Translations under genes and position numbers: made by a program | Assembly (NCBI GenBank): GCA_022414725.1 | Contig: CM039464.1 | Location: forward strand, 10,148,038-10,212,037 | DNA length: 64,000 bases | DNA from: Microglena sp. YARC | Taxonomy: Eukaryota; Chlorophyta; Chlorophyceae; Chlamydomonadales; Chlamydomonadaceae | Reading direction: 5' to 3' | Notes under the pieces: model-generated | Told to the model about the DNA's origin: nothing | The model's database searches: none | The model's input: the letters and a program-made list of their open reading frames with translations, nothing else | Shown here: piece after piece, positions 21,901-29,091 of the stretch | Numbering within the stretch: position 1 is the stretch's first letter | Layout of the letters: each line of letters begins with the position of its first letter

Positions 21901-24827
21901 TACCAAGATTAAATCTAACACCAACATGAACTCCAGCACCAATACTGAAACCAACACCAATACCAATACCACCAATACCTGCAGGAAGCACATGGATTCC
22001 TCGACTAAGACCACCGCTGCTTACACGCAGCTATTTGGGTCTGCATCTGCTGCAGTTAACCACCAACACCAAATCCATCACCAGCACCAACACCAACTTC
22101 TGCACTGACACCAACACCAACACCAACTCCTGCACCAGCACCAACCCCGACACCAACACCAACTCCTGCACCAGCACCAACACCAACTGCCGCACCAACA
22201 CCAACTCCAGCACCAACACTGGCACCAATACCAGAATTAAATCTAACACCAACATCAACTCCAGCACCTATACTGAAACCAACACCAATACCAATACCAC
22301 CAACTTGCAAAAAGCACATGGATTTCTCGACCAAGACCACCGCTGCTTACACGCAGCTATTAGGGTCTGCACCTGCTGCAGTTAACCACCAACACCAAAT
22401 CCATCACCAACACCAACACCAACTTCTGCACCAACACCAACCCCGACACCAACACCAACTCCTGCACCAGCACCAACCCCGACACCAACACCAACACAGA
22501 CACAAGCACCAACACTGACACCAACACCAACTCCTGCACCAACACCAACTCCTGCACCAGCACCAACACCAACTGCCGCACCAACACCAACTCCAGCACC
22601 AACACTGACACCAATACCACCAATACCTGCAGGAAGCACATGGATTCCTCGACCAAGACCATGGCTGCTTACACGCAGCTCTTTGGGTCTGCACCAGCCG
22701 CAGTTAAACACCAACACCAAATCCGTCACCAACACCAAATCCTGCCCCAACCCCGACACCAACATCAACTCCTGCACCAGCACCAACCCCCACACCAACA
22801 CCAACTCCTGCACCTGCACCAACACCAACTCCAGCACCAACACTGGCGCCAATACCAAAATTAAATATAACACCAACATGAACTCCAGCACCAATACTGA
22901 AACCAACACCAATACCAATACCACCAATACCTGCAGGAAGCACATGGATTCCTCGACTAAGACCACCGCTGCTTACACGCAGCTATTTGGGTCTGCATCT
23001 GCTGCAGTTAACCACCAACACCAAATCCATCACCAACACCAACACCAACTTCTGCACTGACACCAACACCAACACCAACACCAACTCCTGCACCAGCACC
23101 AACCCCGACACCAACACCAACTCCTGCACCAGCACCAACACCAACTGCCGCACCAACACCAACTCCAGCACCAACACTGGCACCAATACCAGAATTAAAT
23201 CTAACACCAACATCAACTCCAGCACCTATACTGAAACCAACACCAATACCAATACCACCAACTAGCAAAAAGCACATGGATTCCTAGACCAAGACCACCG
23301 CTGCTTACACGCAGCTATTTGGGTCTGCACCTGCTGCAGTTAACCACCAACACCAAATCCATCACCAACACCAACACCAACTTCTGCACCAACACCAACC
23401 CCGACACCAACACCAACTCCTGCACCAGCACCAACCCCGACACCAACACCAACACAGACACAAGCACCAACACTGACACCAACACCAACTCCTGCACCAA
23501 CACCAACTCCTGCACCAGCACCAACCCCGACACCAACACCAACTCCTGCACCAGCACCAACACCAACTGCCGCACCAACACCAACTCCAGCACCAACACT
23601 GGCACCAATACCAGAATTAAATCTAACACCAACATCAACTCCAGCACCTATACTGAAACCAACACCAATACCAATACCACCAACTTGCAAAAAGCACATG
23701 GATTCCTCGACCAAGACCACCGCTGCTTACACGCAGCTATTTGGGTCTGCATCTGCTGCAGTTAACCACCAACACCAAATCCATCACCAGCACCAACACC
23801 AACTTCTGCACTGACACCAACACCAACACCAACACCAACTCCTGCACCAGCACCAACCCCGACACCAACACCAACTCCTGCACCAGCACCAACACCAACT
23901 GCCGCACCAACACCAACACCAACTCCAGCACCAACACTGGCACCAATACCAGAATTAAATCTAACACCAACATCAGCTCCAGCACCTATACTGAAACCAA
24001 CACCAATACCAATACCACCAACTTGCAAAAAGCACATGGATTCCTCGACCAAGACCATTGCTGCTTACACTCAGCTCTTTGGATCTGCACCTGCCGCAGT
24101 TAACCACCAACACCGAATCCGTCACCAACACCAAATCCTGCCTCAACCCCAGCCCCGACACTAACACCAACTCCTGCACCAACACCAACTGCCGCACCAA
24201 CACCAACTCCAGCACCAACGCTAAATACCAAAAATAAATATAATACCAACATCAACTCCAGCACCAATACTGAAACCAATACCAATACCACCAACTTGCA
24301 GGAAGCACATGGATTCCTCGACCAAGACCATGGCTGCTTACACGCAGCTCTTTGGATCTGCACCAACCGCCGGCAGCAGTGGACCAGGTGGAAAGAACGC
24401 TGCCAAGACGTCAAACACGGGGGCTGCAGGTTGCAAGGTTGCTGCCAAGACGTCGAATACGGGGGCTGCAGGTGGCATGGACGCTGCCAAGGCATCTAGC
24501 ACAATGGCCACTGGGCAGAAGCCAGAAGAGGTTATCGACGAGAAAAAGAAGCTGAAAAGAGAGCTGGTCGAGGGCGATGGGGATGAGGATGGGGACGGGG
24601 ATGGGGAGAGCAACGATAGGAAGAAGAAGAAAAAGAAGAAGGCAGCTGAGGAGGTGGCTGACTTGGAAGGGCAAGATGCTGGGTTGAAGGTAGAACAAGT
24701 AGCTGAGGGGGGTGATGCTGAAGAGGAAGTAGCTGAAGATGTAGCTGAGGGTGACGAAGATGCACATGCCAAGGCAGCATTAAGGAAGGACAAGAAGCAG
24801 AAGAAGAAGACAGGAAAGAAGTGGTAA
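163..24827 (+). CDS. NOP9: NOP9/APUM23-like PUF-repeat nucleolar protein, 12 exons, 5' end outside window
   Basis: Twelve GT-AG exons (163-256, 958-1116, 2334-2465, 4352-4470, 6712-6868, 11081-11212, 13409-13601, 15479-15642, 16263-16388, 18328-18426, 20833-20966, 24302-24827) join with matching phases at every junction into about 677 residues ending in a stop. PUF-type helices are readable in order: [67 protein letters not shown] and [12 protein letters not shown] conserved tail (WGPNLLQ, DPVQWR) and a Lys/Glu-rich C-terminus typical of nucleolar proteins follow. In yeast and plants NOP9/APUM23 binds pre-18S rRNA during 40S assembly, and the same role is inferred here. The first exon starts with one base completing a split codon, so upstream exons exist. 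Exons make up only about 8% of the span. I see no TGTAA polyadenylation signal in the first ~200 bp after the stop. PUM-type proteins are the alternative, but the repeat spacing and C-terminal block favour NOP9. Confidence 0.82.
257..957 (+). repeat. Intron 1: donor-side exon copies, CTAA and CACT microsatellites
   Basis: Three further copies of the exon end plus donor (CTTGAGAAGATGAGTGG through GTGAGTGG) start near 308, 413 and 528, about 105-115 bp apart. Near 570-612 there is a diverged copy of the downstream junction (TTGCCTCAG then CTGACTGCTTTC). A fragment of the dispersed GTCCAGGGGTAGGCC repeat lies at about 640-690. Tetranucleotide arrays CTAA (765-835) and CACT (870-905) fill the rest. 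Confidence 0.8.
958..1116 (+). CDS. NOP9: NOP9-like exon ([17 protein letters not shown])
   Basis: Phase 0 at both ends, 53 codons. It holds a PUF repeat with YATHVARRL and the linker [10 protein letters not shown] that follows this repeat in NOP9 relatives. It ends ERGEGGK and then donor GTACAT. Confidence 0.83.
1117..2333 (+). repeat. Intron 2: donor-side and acceptor-side junction copies with CCCTAAA units
   Basis: Four copies of the exon end and donor (GGTGGAAAG then GTACATTC) lie near 1190-1250, 1290-1345, 1390-1450 and 1625-1690, separated by A/T-rich ATACAAAT units. Three 44-bp units (TATGTTTTGTTTGTGGGG) occupy 1785-1920. From about 1990 to 2333 there are seven decoy acceptors (CCCATGCAG then AAGCT) spaced by CCCTAAA repeats. 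The last two of these extend well into the exon sequence (AAGGGCCCCACCAACC). Confidence 0.8.
2334..2465 (+). CDS. NOP9: NOP9-like exon (linker region [11 protein letters not shown])
   Basis: Phase 0 at both ends, 44 codons. It encodes a Gly/Ala-rich, probably disordered linker and ends FPEIIQ before donor GTACGC. Its start is the last of a series of near-identical ATGCAG acceptors. I chose this one because only this copy continues into an open exon followed by a donor. Confidence 0.72.
2466..4351 (+). repeat. Intron 3: about 18 decoy acceptor copies in CCCTAAA repeats
   Basis: The first part (2640-2900) carries two opposed fragments of the dispersed GTCCAGGGGTAGGCC repeat, followed by CAC/CAT triplets (2965-3085). 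From about 3265 to 4350 roughly 18 copies of the next exon start (TTGCAG, then ACCCTCCTGGACACAGTGT) occur every 45-75 bp, separated by CCCTAAA and CCCTATA units. Many retain a usable AG and pyrimidine context. Confidence 0.82.
4352..4470 (+). CDS. NOP9: NOP9-like exon (PUF repeat [13 protein letters not shown])
   Basis: Starts in phase 0 (TLLDTVSHE) and encodes the PUF helix [19 protein letters not shown]. It ends two bases into an Arg codon before donor GTGGGC. The next exon supplies the missing G, which confirms the intron between them. Confidence 0.83.
4471..6711 (+). repeat. Intron 4: donor-side junction array, then two minisatellites
   Basis: About twelve copies of the exon end plus donor (TTTCAAGTGACAG then GTGGGCAAGG) run from about 4500 to 5690, with CTGCAAGCGATCATCAAGGC preceding many of them. 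At 5800-6475 a higher-order minisatellite based on AAGTGACAGGTGTGTT and GGAAACGAAGTTGACATG continues the same TGACAGGT core. At 6490-6700 a 19-22-bp CTCCAAATCCACCCA array leads to the acceptor. Confidence 0.82.
6712..6868 (+). CDS. NOP9: NOP9-like exon ([13 protein letters not shown])
   Basis: The first base completes the Arg codon split by the upstream intron, and 52 codons follow. The end [16 protein letters not shown] is a clear PUF repeat of NOP9 type. Donor GTGTGT follows in phase 0. Confidence 0.86.
6869..11080 (+). repeat. Intron 5: dispersed repeats, 117-bp satellite, four exon-start copies
   Basis: At 6945-7045 and 7160-7270 there are two copies of a TTGTGATAATTCTCCCAGAATTC repeat (one with slight changes). 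At 7500-8130 lie inverted and tandem copies of a GTTTAGGCCTCCTC repeat. An 18-copy, ~117-bp satellite fills 8325-10385. Decoy copies of the next exon start at 10501, 10642, 10789 and 10936, before the real exon. Confidence 0.8.
8325..10385 (+). repeat. 117-bp tandem satellite, about 18 copies
   Basis: The unit is marked by TTTCAGGCAACATAGGC, AAGGTCTTATCAACACAAGC and GTTGCACTGCTCACC. Each unit carries an acceptor-like TTTCAG. Unlike the neighbouring arrays, the sequence after it does not match any exon of the gene that I can find, and its frames contain stops. Confidence 0.85.
11081..11212 (+). CDS. NOP9: NOP9-like exon ([14 protein letters not shown])
   Basis: Phase 0 at both ends, 44 codons: [19 protein letters not shown], then [17 protein letters not shown], ending TKTTPQ. 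It is a textbook NOP9 PUF repeat. Only this copy of the array continues past HPMAN into FVVQ and a donor; the four upstream copies break off into CAAACACAAACACC. Confidence 0.87.
11213..13408 (+). repeat. Intron 6: about 17 donor-side copies, then acceptor-side copy and CCAACA repeats
   Basis: Units of about 90-108 bp carry the exon end (GCAACTAAGACAACCCCTCAG) plus the first intron bases and the spacer TTTATTTATTTAGCATTAGC. Units nearest the exon have lost the donor (CCTCCAATGAGCACC). Those from about 12200 keep it (CCTCAGGTGTGCATCC). A diverged acceptor copy (GCAGATTAAGACCATG) lies at 13130-13160. CCAACACA repeats fill 13255-13395. Confidence 0.83.
13409..13601 (+). CDS. NOP9: NOP9-like exon ([16 protein letters not shown])
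   Basis: Starts in phase 0 after CCCACAG. Its 64 codons plus one base encode [16 protein letters not shown], then [14 protein letters not shown], a divergent PUF helix, and end SSLATGGEA before donor GTAAGA. The split Gly codon is completed by the next exon. Confidence 0.82.
13602..15478 (+). repeat. Intron 7: three long donor-side copies and dispersed repeats
   Basis: Three copies (about 178 bp each, ending near 13780, 13955 and 14130) repeat the 3' half of the exon from GTGTAGTGG through GGCGAAGCAG and donor GTAAGATGG. A dispersed GTCCAGGGGTAGGCC element is at 14390-14530. Five ~50-bp units with CCATAGATTGTGATGCC lie at 14535-14720. A two-copy repeat (GTACGCCTAATTACGAGGCG) spans 14933-15245, and its relative is at 1690-1760. 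Confidence 0.78.
15479..15642 (+). CDS. NOP9: NOP9-like exon ([18 protein letters not shown])
   Basis: Two bases complete the Gly codon, and 54 codons follow. The sequence reads [12 protein letters not shown], then a Gly-rich loop, then [17 protein letters not shown] and donor GTAAGT. The helix-loop-helix pattern fits a PUF repeat with a long loop, and phases match both neighbours. Confidence 0.82.
15643..16262 (+). repeat. Intron 8: three decoy acceptor copies and poly-C tracts
   Basis: TG- and CA-rich microsatellites are followed by three truncated copies of the next exon start (CTCTACAGGGCTCCTGC) near 15833, 15901 and 16024. The second extends about 45 bp into exon sequence before dissolving into a long poly-C run (about 15951-15989). 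A second C run lies at about 16110-16128. Confidence 0.82.
16263..16388 (+). CDS. NOP9: NOP9-like exon ([16 protein letters not shown])
   Basis: Phase 0 at both ends, 42 codons beginning [14 protein letters not shown]. It contains [12 protein letters not shown], a strong PUF signature, and ends SAPIK before donor GTGAGT. One donor-side copy follows at 16480-16550. Confidence 0.87.
16389..18327 (+). repeat. Intron 9: donor copy, palindromic ATGATATGAATTCATAC satellite with 1-kb insert, acceptor copy
   Basis: One donor-side copy lies at 16480-16550. Units built on GTATGATATGAATTCATAC, near-palindromic and ~30 bp, run at 16590-16870 and resume at 17935-18245. The segment between (16876-17934) is unrelated, low in repeats and ends in a dispersed CTGGAGATTTTTTTCATTCGGG repeat also seen at 40905-41050. 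A partial copy of the next exon start (GAAGTACCGGTTCCTGACC) is at 18248-18275. Confidence 0.8.
18328..18426 (+). CDS. NOP9: NOP9-like exon ([14 protein letters not shown])
   Basis: Phase 0 at both ends, 33 codons: [18 protein letters not shown], then [15 protein letters not shown], the last well-formed PUF repeat. Donor GTACGT follows. Confidence 0.86.
18427..20832 (+). repeat. Intron 10: AT-rich DNA, truncated LINE, ACAGGACTGTAGTCC units, three acceptor copies
   Basis: TATAGATCTATA-type repeats lie at 18700-19015. A truncated LINE 3' end is annotated separately. About six 75-100-bp units containing AACCACAGGACTGTAGTCC and CCTCTGATTTGC occupy 19540-20130. Three decoy copies of the next exon start (CAGGACCCAACTCTGA onward, about 80 bp of exon each) lie near 20390, 20530 and 20670. 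Confidence 0.8.
19283..19525 (+). mobile_element. 5'-truncated LINE 3' end, relative of the 26.5-36.2 kb element
   Basis: The first ~40 bp (TTTCAAAGTATTTTACAGTG, CAGACGCTTTATGGA) match 35901-35940 of the large LINE. The last ~90 bp (CTAGCTCCGGCTTC, GGTGTCCTTAACTTCACGTC) match its 3' UTR near 36120-36160, and both end in a TTTCAATTT tail. The middle differs, so this is a related subfamily rather than the same copy. It lies in the sense orientation inside the NOP9-like gene. Confidence 0.75.
20833..20966 (+). CDS. NOP9: NOP9-like exon ([10 protein letters not shown] ... WGPNLLQ ... DPVQW)
   Basis: Starts in phase 0 with [20 protein letters not shown], continues [20 protein letters not shown], and ends two bases into an Arg codon before donor GTAGGT. 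WGPNLLQ followed by DPxxW is the conserved C-terminal block of NOP9 proteins. Confidence 0.87.
20967..24301 (+). repeat. Intron 11: donor-side copies, then ACACCAAC minisatellite with eight acceptor copies
   Basis: About five donor-side copies (GACCCGGTGCAGTGGAG then GTAAGTGCC) occupy 21025-21395. From 21420 to 24300 an ACACCAACTCCTGCACC array is interrupted by eight copies of the last exon start (GCAGGAAGCACATGGATTCC through CAGCTCTTTGGGTCTGC), near 21680, 21980, 22305, 22630, 22935, 23265, 23690 and 24025. Some copies carry a mutated acceptor (GCAAAAAGCACATGG). A higher-order period of about 300-420 bp is visible. Confidence 0.85.
24302..24827 (+). CDS. NOP9: NOP9-like terminal exon with Lys/Glu-rich tail
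   Basis: The first base completes the Arg codon. [19 protein letters not shown] closes the conserved region. The remainder is low complexity: two [11 protein letters not shown] repeats, an acidic [12 protein letters not shown] stretch, a run of seven lysines and a final [11 protein letters not shown] before the stop. Such tails commonly carry nucleolar localisation signals. A tandem duplication within the exon produced the two AAKTSNTG units. Confidence 0.85.
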
Positions 24828-25052
24828 TTACCGCCATCAATGTAGCCGAGACCCCACTGGTGCACTGGTTACGCCAGGGGAAGTGGCGATTATACCTGAG
24901 AGTTCGGCGTCGACCATGCCTTTGGCCCACGCCACCTGCGCATAAACCGGGGGCATGGGCCGGTCACAGGTTGATAAGGGCGGCCTGGTTGGTAAATTCA
25001 TATTCACCTGTACATATCCTTAGTGCTACCTCCCTGGTTAGTGTGTGTGTGT

Positions 25053-25091
<39 letters not shown>

Positions 25092-25427
25092 TATTTCCGA
25101 ATCAGACTGCTATAGAGGGACATGGGATAAGAAAGAACTTAAAGCTTTATACGAGTGGTGACGCGTTTCGATCAATAGACGATCATCAAACTCTCTGGAT
25201 ATGTCTATACCAGGGTTGTTCTGGTGCACTCCATAACCTGCATCACGAGATGCAACTGCGTTGCAACGGACCCTGCACAGTCTGCATGTGCTACGCATCC
25301 AGACCCTCAGAAGATGCAGCGGAATCTCCAAAATCTGTGTCTGTGACGCAGCGTCTAGAGCACCCAGACCAGGGTACTACATTTCGTCAAATTGGTCAGC
25401 GCTTAAAGCGCACACACGTCAGATTGG
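24828..25427. other. Gene-free spacer with long poly-G tract
   Basis: No convincing gene follows the NOP9-like stop. A G run of about 40 bases lies at 25049-25089. The rest is unique-looking sequence up to the start of the 1.12-kb direct repeat. The 283-aa open frame here crosses the G run and has no recognisable domain. Confidence 0.6.
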
Positions 25428-26551
25428 TCAGCGCTTTTGAGTGCAACAAGCGCAAAAACTGCGCGCTGCGCCCACAATGGATTGAAAATACTGCGCGAAA
25501 CGCGCAGTGGGCCTCCAAAAGCGTGCGCAAAATCGCGCTGCCGCGCGCGCTTTGTAGTACCCTGACCCTGACCCATAGACTGTCCACCAACTGGATGTTG
25601 CTTGTCTCTCTATGTTGGATTGGATTGTTACATGGTATTTCAGCTAACTTGAACTTGAACTTGGTTACATAGCTTCAGCCAGCAATTGGGCTGCTCACTG
25701 TCCTCCAAACTTCAAATTTCAGCCAACTCTGGGCTGCTCACTGTCCTCCGATGCCAAGTCTCACCGTGTGATACCCACGAAAAACAGTGAGCATGCTAAG
25801 CGGACATAGTGCTACCTCCCTGGACATGTGGATAAACTGCCCAACTACTGGCTGCTGCTTAATATCTAGATTGGATTGGATTGGATGACGGAAATCTAAT
25901 TTTAGAAACGACAAATTAATAAATGTGATGAGAATCGCACAATTAAATTATCACTGTAGCACGAACTTAGGGAGTCGGGGCCTCCGTCAGTAAAACGATT
26001 GTTTGGGGATCAGTTCATCAGTGCTTTTTCTTTTGAGCCCCTCCTGCTATCTGGTTGAGAAATTCCATTTAGCCAATTTGGCTATCCCCTAGGCTGTAAC
26101 AACATACATGGATTGTTACCTGGCATTTCAGCTAACTCTCGGTTGCCCGCTGTTTGCCGATGCATGTCCCCCCCGTGCAACACCCATGGGAACCAGGGAG
26201 AAAACTAAGCAGATTGGACGGTTGTAAGACGTGTCCAGGTCTTGGTATCTACCGGTATATTGTACTTGATATCAGATCCTGCCTCATGTATGAAAGTAGG
26301 TATTGGGTTACATGATTAGCCGGAGGCGGCTTCCATTAGCCGCATATATTTGACATATCAGATCGTGCTGGGGGAACCAGTCTCATGGAAACCCTCCCAT
26401 GCAGTACATGACATGACGGACAGGTCATATCATAACATCATGAATTAGGCTATTCAGACGGTTGACTCAGATTCCTTACAGTTGCTTTTCATATTTCCAA
26501 TACATATAATTTACCCTTAAGGGTTGAGGAAATAAGCACATGCAGGCTTCA
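25428..26551 (+). repeat. Left copy of 1.12-kb direct repeat (long target-site duplication)
   Basis: This matches 36204-37328 over its whole length with about ten differences including a 1-bp indel. It is made of ordinary dispersed repeats (a TTGAACTTGAACTTGG-tailed SINE/LINE piece, the GTTCAGTTCATCAGTGC family) and codes for nothing. It ends exactly where LINE sequence begins. Confidence 0.85.
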
Positions 26552-26768
26552 ACATTGAGGATGCTGCCCTCTTCCACCAGGACCTCTATGCTGCCTACTT
26601 TGACTTTAGCTCTGCTTTCAACATGATTGACCACCAAAAACTTCTTTGCATCATGCACAGCTTGGGTTACACCCACGACACTATAGACACTATTAAAGGA
26701 ATTTACACAAACTCTACTACACATATCCTCCTCAACAATACAACTGGCTCCCCTATCCCCATCAATAC
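26550..26768 (+). repeat. RT-domain fragment duplicated at the LINE 5' end
   Basis: This 219-bp stretch equals 31197-31415 inside the RT domain (it encodes AYFDFSSAFNMIDHQKLL and onward) with one or two mismatches. It joins unrelated sequence at about 26769. The left junction shares CAAC microhomology with the target repeat, as expected for template switching at the 5' end of a LINE insertion. Confidence 0.85.
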
Positions 26769-27354
26769 CAAATGTGCGAAAGTGACAGATCACCCCAAAA
26801 TTAAAATATCCTCACCTCTCAATGGACAACCTGGGCAACAAGATCCTACAGGCAGCTTTCGGGCAGAGAGCAAAAGCCCCAAGGATCTACCTAGGACTCA
26901 CGCTGAACCAAGTTCTGCCAAATCTAAAAATCATCTCAACCCTACTCAATCAAAAAATATCTGGAACAAACAAGATACACGAAATCCTCCTACTACGAAC
27001 TCTGCCATTCACCTTATCATTGCCCTTCTTTTCGTCAACTGTTTGAACATCACCGCCGCTTCAACAGCCTCTCTCCGCACTCCCTTATCTTTCTTCGCAC
27101 CTAAATCTCACTCAGCCACCAGCATGTATTCGATGGGAGCTCAACAAAACAGGGTGCAACAAGGTAAGATCGATAGGAAATCGAACCGCCGCGAGAAACA
27201 AGCTGCTGATTCCCGCCTCGCTTTCCCACCTTTTCACCACACCGCCGCATACCTCTTTCCCCCGGCTACCACACCGCACTATCTTATAAACTGCAAACAT
27301 TCCAACACTACACTCATTGGCCATCTTCGAAACCCCATATTCTCTAAGGCTCTC

Positions 27355-29091
27355 ATGGCGACTAATACCGCCTCTCACGGCGTGGGTGCAAGTCCCGATG
27401 TGCCCCTCGTGGCATTGTCGTCTCTGACGATTAATACAGCCTCTCGTGGCGTGGGTGTAAGTCCCGATGTGCCCCTCGTGGCATTGTCGTCTCTGACGAT
27501 TAATACAACCTCTCATGGCGTGGGTGCAAGTCCCGATGTGCCCCTCGTGGCATTGTCGTCTCTGACGATTAATACAGCCTCTCGTGGCGTGGGTGCAAGT
27601 CCTTATGATCACAATCAACCTTACAATCAACATTGGACAACTGTGTCCTACAAATTTCTTCTCATCTTAGTCATAGACTTTTATAGCACCTCCCTGATTG
27701 CTCTCCTCCTCCTGGCTACTTGTTGGATCATAGGGTGTACCAAGCACAGTACATCCACTATTGACAAGTCAACCGTGAATAGCCTCCTTCTTTTTAATTC
27801 CCCTGCAAAGCAGAACTCTAGCTGTGAACCTAATAGGATCTTCTTCACTCAGTACTTAAGAACTTTGACCTATCCCACCTGGGAAACAACCCCTAGGGGA
27901 GGCAGACCTACTCCCAGACTTCGTTCCACCTCTGTAAACAGTTCTAGTTATTGGGAACCTCAAATATCCTCTCACTGTCTAATTCATTTTATTAACGCCT
28001 ACCTCGGATACAAGGCCCTGGACTACAAAGATGTCCTACAGTTCTCCATAAACCTCATTAAACACGTCACTAACTACACTCAACATGAATGGGATCTAGA
28101 ACATTGCTATTTTAACAAACTAACCGGTAACTACACAATCCCTTTAGTCAACTACTATCTGGCTAAAAGGAAATCTCACTTAGGCTTTCTCACTGGCCAC
28201 AGAAACTCACAAACATACATCCCATCCCATCCTCCCACCACTACACCAACAACTGAAGACACATCTGAGAATTATTCTGCAGGAATTATGCCTGGCAGCA
28301 CAAAACAGCAAATCCTTTCTCGACTTCCTCCTAGCTGCTCAAGGTTTATCCTCCACTACAACTGTGGATATGGACATGCTAGCACCATTAAGCAAATAAA
28401 TGGTAAGTGGTGGGACATGAACTCTGAACACAACGGCCCTAGTCTCCTCCACTCACAAGACTGGATAAAACTCCAAGGGCACATCTACACTCTTACTAAA
28501 ACACCAACCTCCTTCCTATCCTACCCCTTTCAACCAGAAATTAACCACACACTAGGCCACCCTATGAGGCAGAATGTTGACATGGTCTTCCCTACTAGTA
28601 GCACCACACCCACTCACAACCATCCTGACTCTCCCTACAGTATGGACCACATAAATTCCCCATGGCCTGCAGAACTCACAGATCACAATTTACCAGATCA
28701 GGACAACTCCTCAGATCTCACCATCCCAGATCTCACTCTCCTAGACTCCACTTTCTCAGATCACGAAGACCTCATAGATCCTCCTTTAAATCAAAAAGAC
28801 CTCACAGAAACTATTTACCTAGTCTCTGAAGATGAGGAACCTCCCAGATCAAAACAAAAAACATCCTCTACAAAGAAAAATCATTTAACTACAAAACGCT
28901 CACACTCCTGCACACATCAGATGCACAACACACCTCTCCCTATACCTAGCAAAGTCGTCCTTCCTGACTTCACTAAGTTTCGCCAATGCAGAATCTTTGG
29001 AGCAGAACCTCCTACCAAGAAACCTGCTCCTTTCAGACCCACTACTAAAACCCTGCCAACGAAAAGAATTAAAATAATTCATACTACCTGA
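27355..29091 (+). CDS. LINE N-terminal open frame with cysteine-protease-like region
   Basis: The open frame actually begins at 26623 inside the duplicated RT fragment, so its true start is unclear; ATG 27355 just before the 69-bp units is one option. A papain-fold signature is visible: SSHCLIHFINAYLGYKAL (Cys codon 27976-27978), then about 133 residues later NCGYGHASTIKQINGKWWDM (His codon 28375-28377, Asp 28414-28416). That Cys...His...Asp spacing resembles Josephin/OTU peptidases. OTU-like proteases are reported, from memory, for Dualen/RandI elements. The C-terminal part is Ser/Thr/Lys rich with alternating acidic and basic blocks. A single TGA separates it from the endonuclease in the same frame. 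Confidence 0.6.
   Translation: MATNTASHGVGASPDVPLVALSSLTINTASRGVGVSPDVPLVALSSLTINTTSHGVGASPDVPLVALSSLTINTASRGVGASPYDHNQPYNQHWTTVSYKFLLILVIDFYSTSLIALLLLATCWIIGCTKHSTSTIDKSTVNSLLLFNSPAKQNSSCEPNRIFFTQYLRTLTYPTWETTPRGGRPTPRLRSTSVNSSSYWEPQISSHCLIHFINAYLGYKALDYKDVLQFSINLIKHVTNYTQHEWDLEHCYFNKLTGNYTIPLVNYYLAKRKSHLGFLTGHRNSQTYIPSHPPTTTPTTEDTSENYSAGIMPGSTKQQILSRLPPSCSRFILHYNCGYGHASTIKQINGKWWDMNSEHNGPSLLHSQDWIKLQGHIYTLTKTPTSFLSYPFQPEINHTLGHPMRQNVDMVFPTSSTTPTHNHPDSPYSMDHINSPWPAELTDHNLPDQDNSSDLTIPDLTLLDSTFSDHEDLIDPPLNQKDLTETIYLVSEDEEPPRSKQKTSSTKKNHLTTKRSHSCTHQMHNTPLPIPSKVVLPDFTKFRQCRIFGAEPPTKKPAPFRPTTKTLPTKRIKIIHTT
27356..27605 (+). repeat. 69-bp tandem units near the LINE 5' end
   Basis: About three and a half units contain GCGTGGGTGCAAGTCCCGATG and TCTGACGATTAATAC. 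The 69-bp period equals 23 codons, so the frame stays open across the array (ASPDVPLVALSSLTIN repeats). By position it may be a monomer-type LINE promoter rather than coding sequence. Confidence 0.75.

Noticed and set aside
21395..24103. Long Thr/Asn- or Val/Gly-rich open frames on both strands
   Set aside because: They are translations of the ACACCAAC minisatellite (period divisible by three) inside intron 11; the splice phases of the NOP9-like gene skip them.
24821..25672. 283-residue plus-strand ORF after the NOP9-like gene
   Set aside because: It crosses a poly-G run and enters the LINE target repeat; no recognisable domain.
26623..29091. A single 822-residue protein
   Set aside because: Its first ~50 codons are a displaced RT fragment and the following part is unassigned; only the downstream portion is likely the LINE's own N-terminal region.
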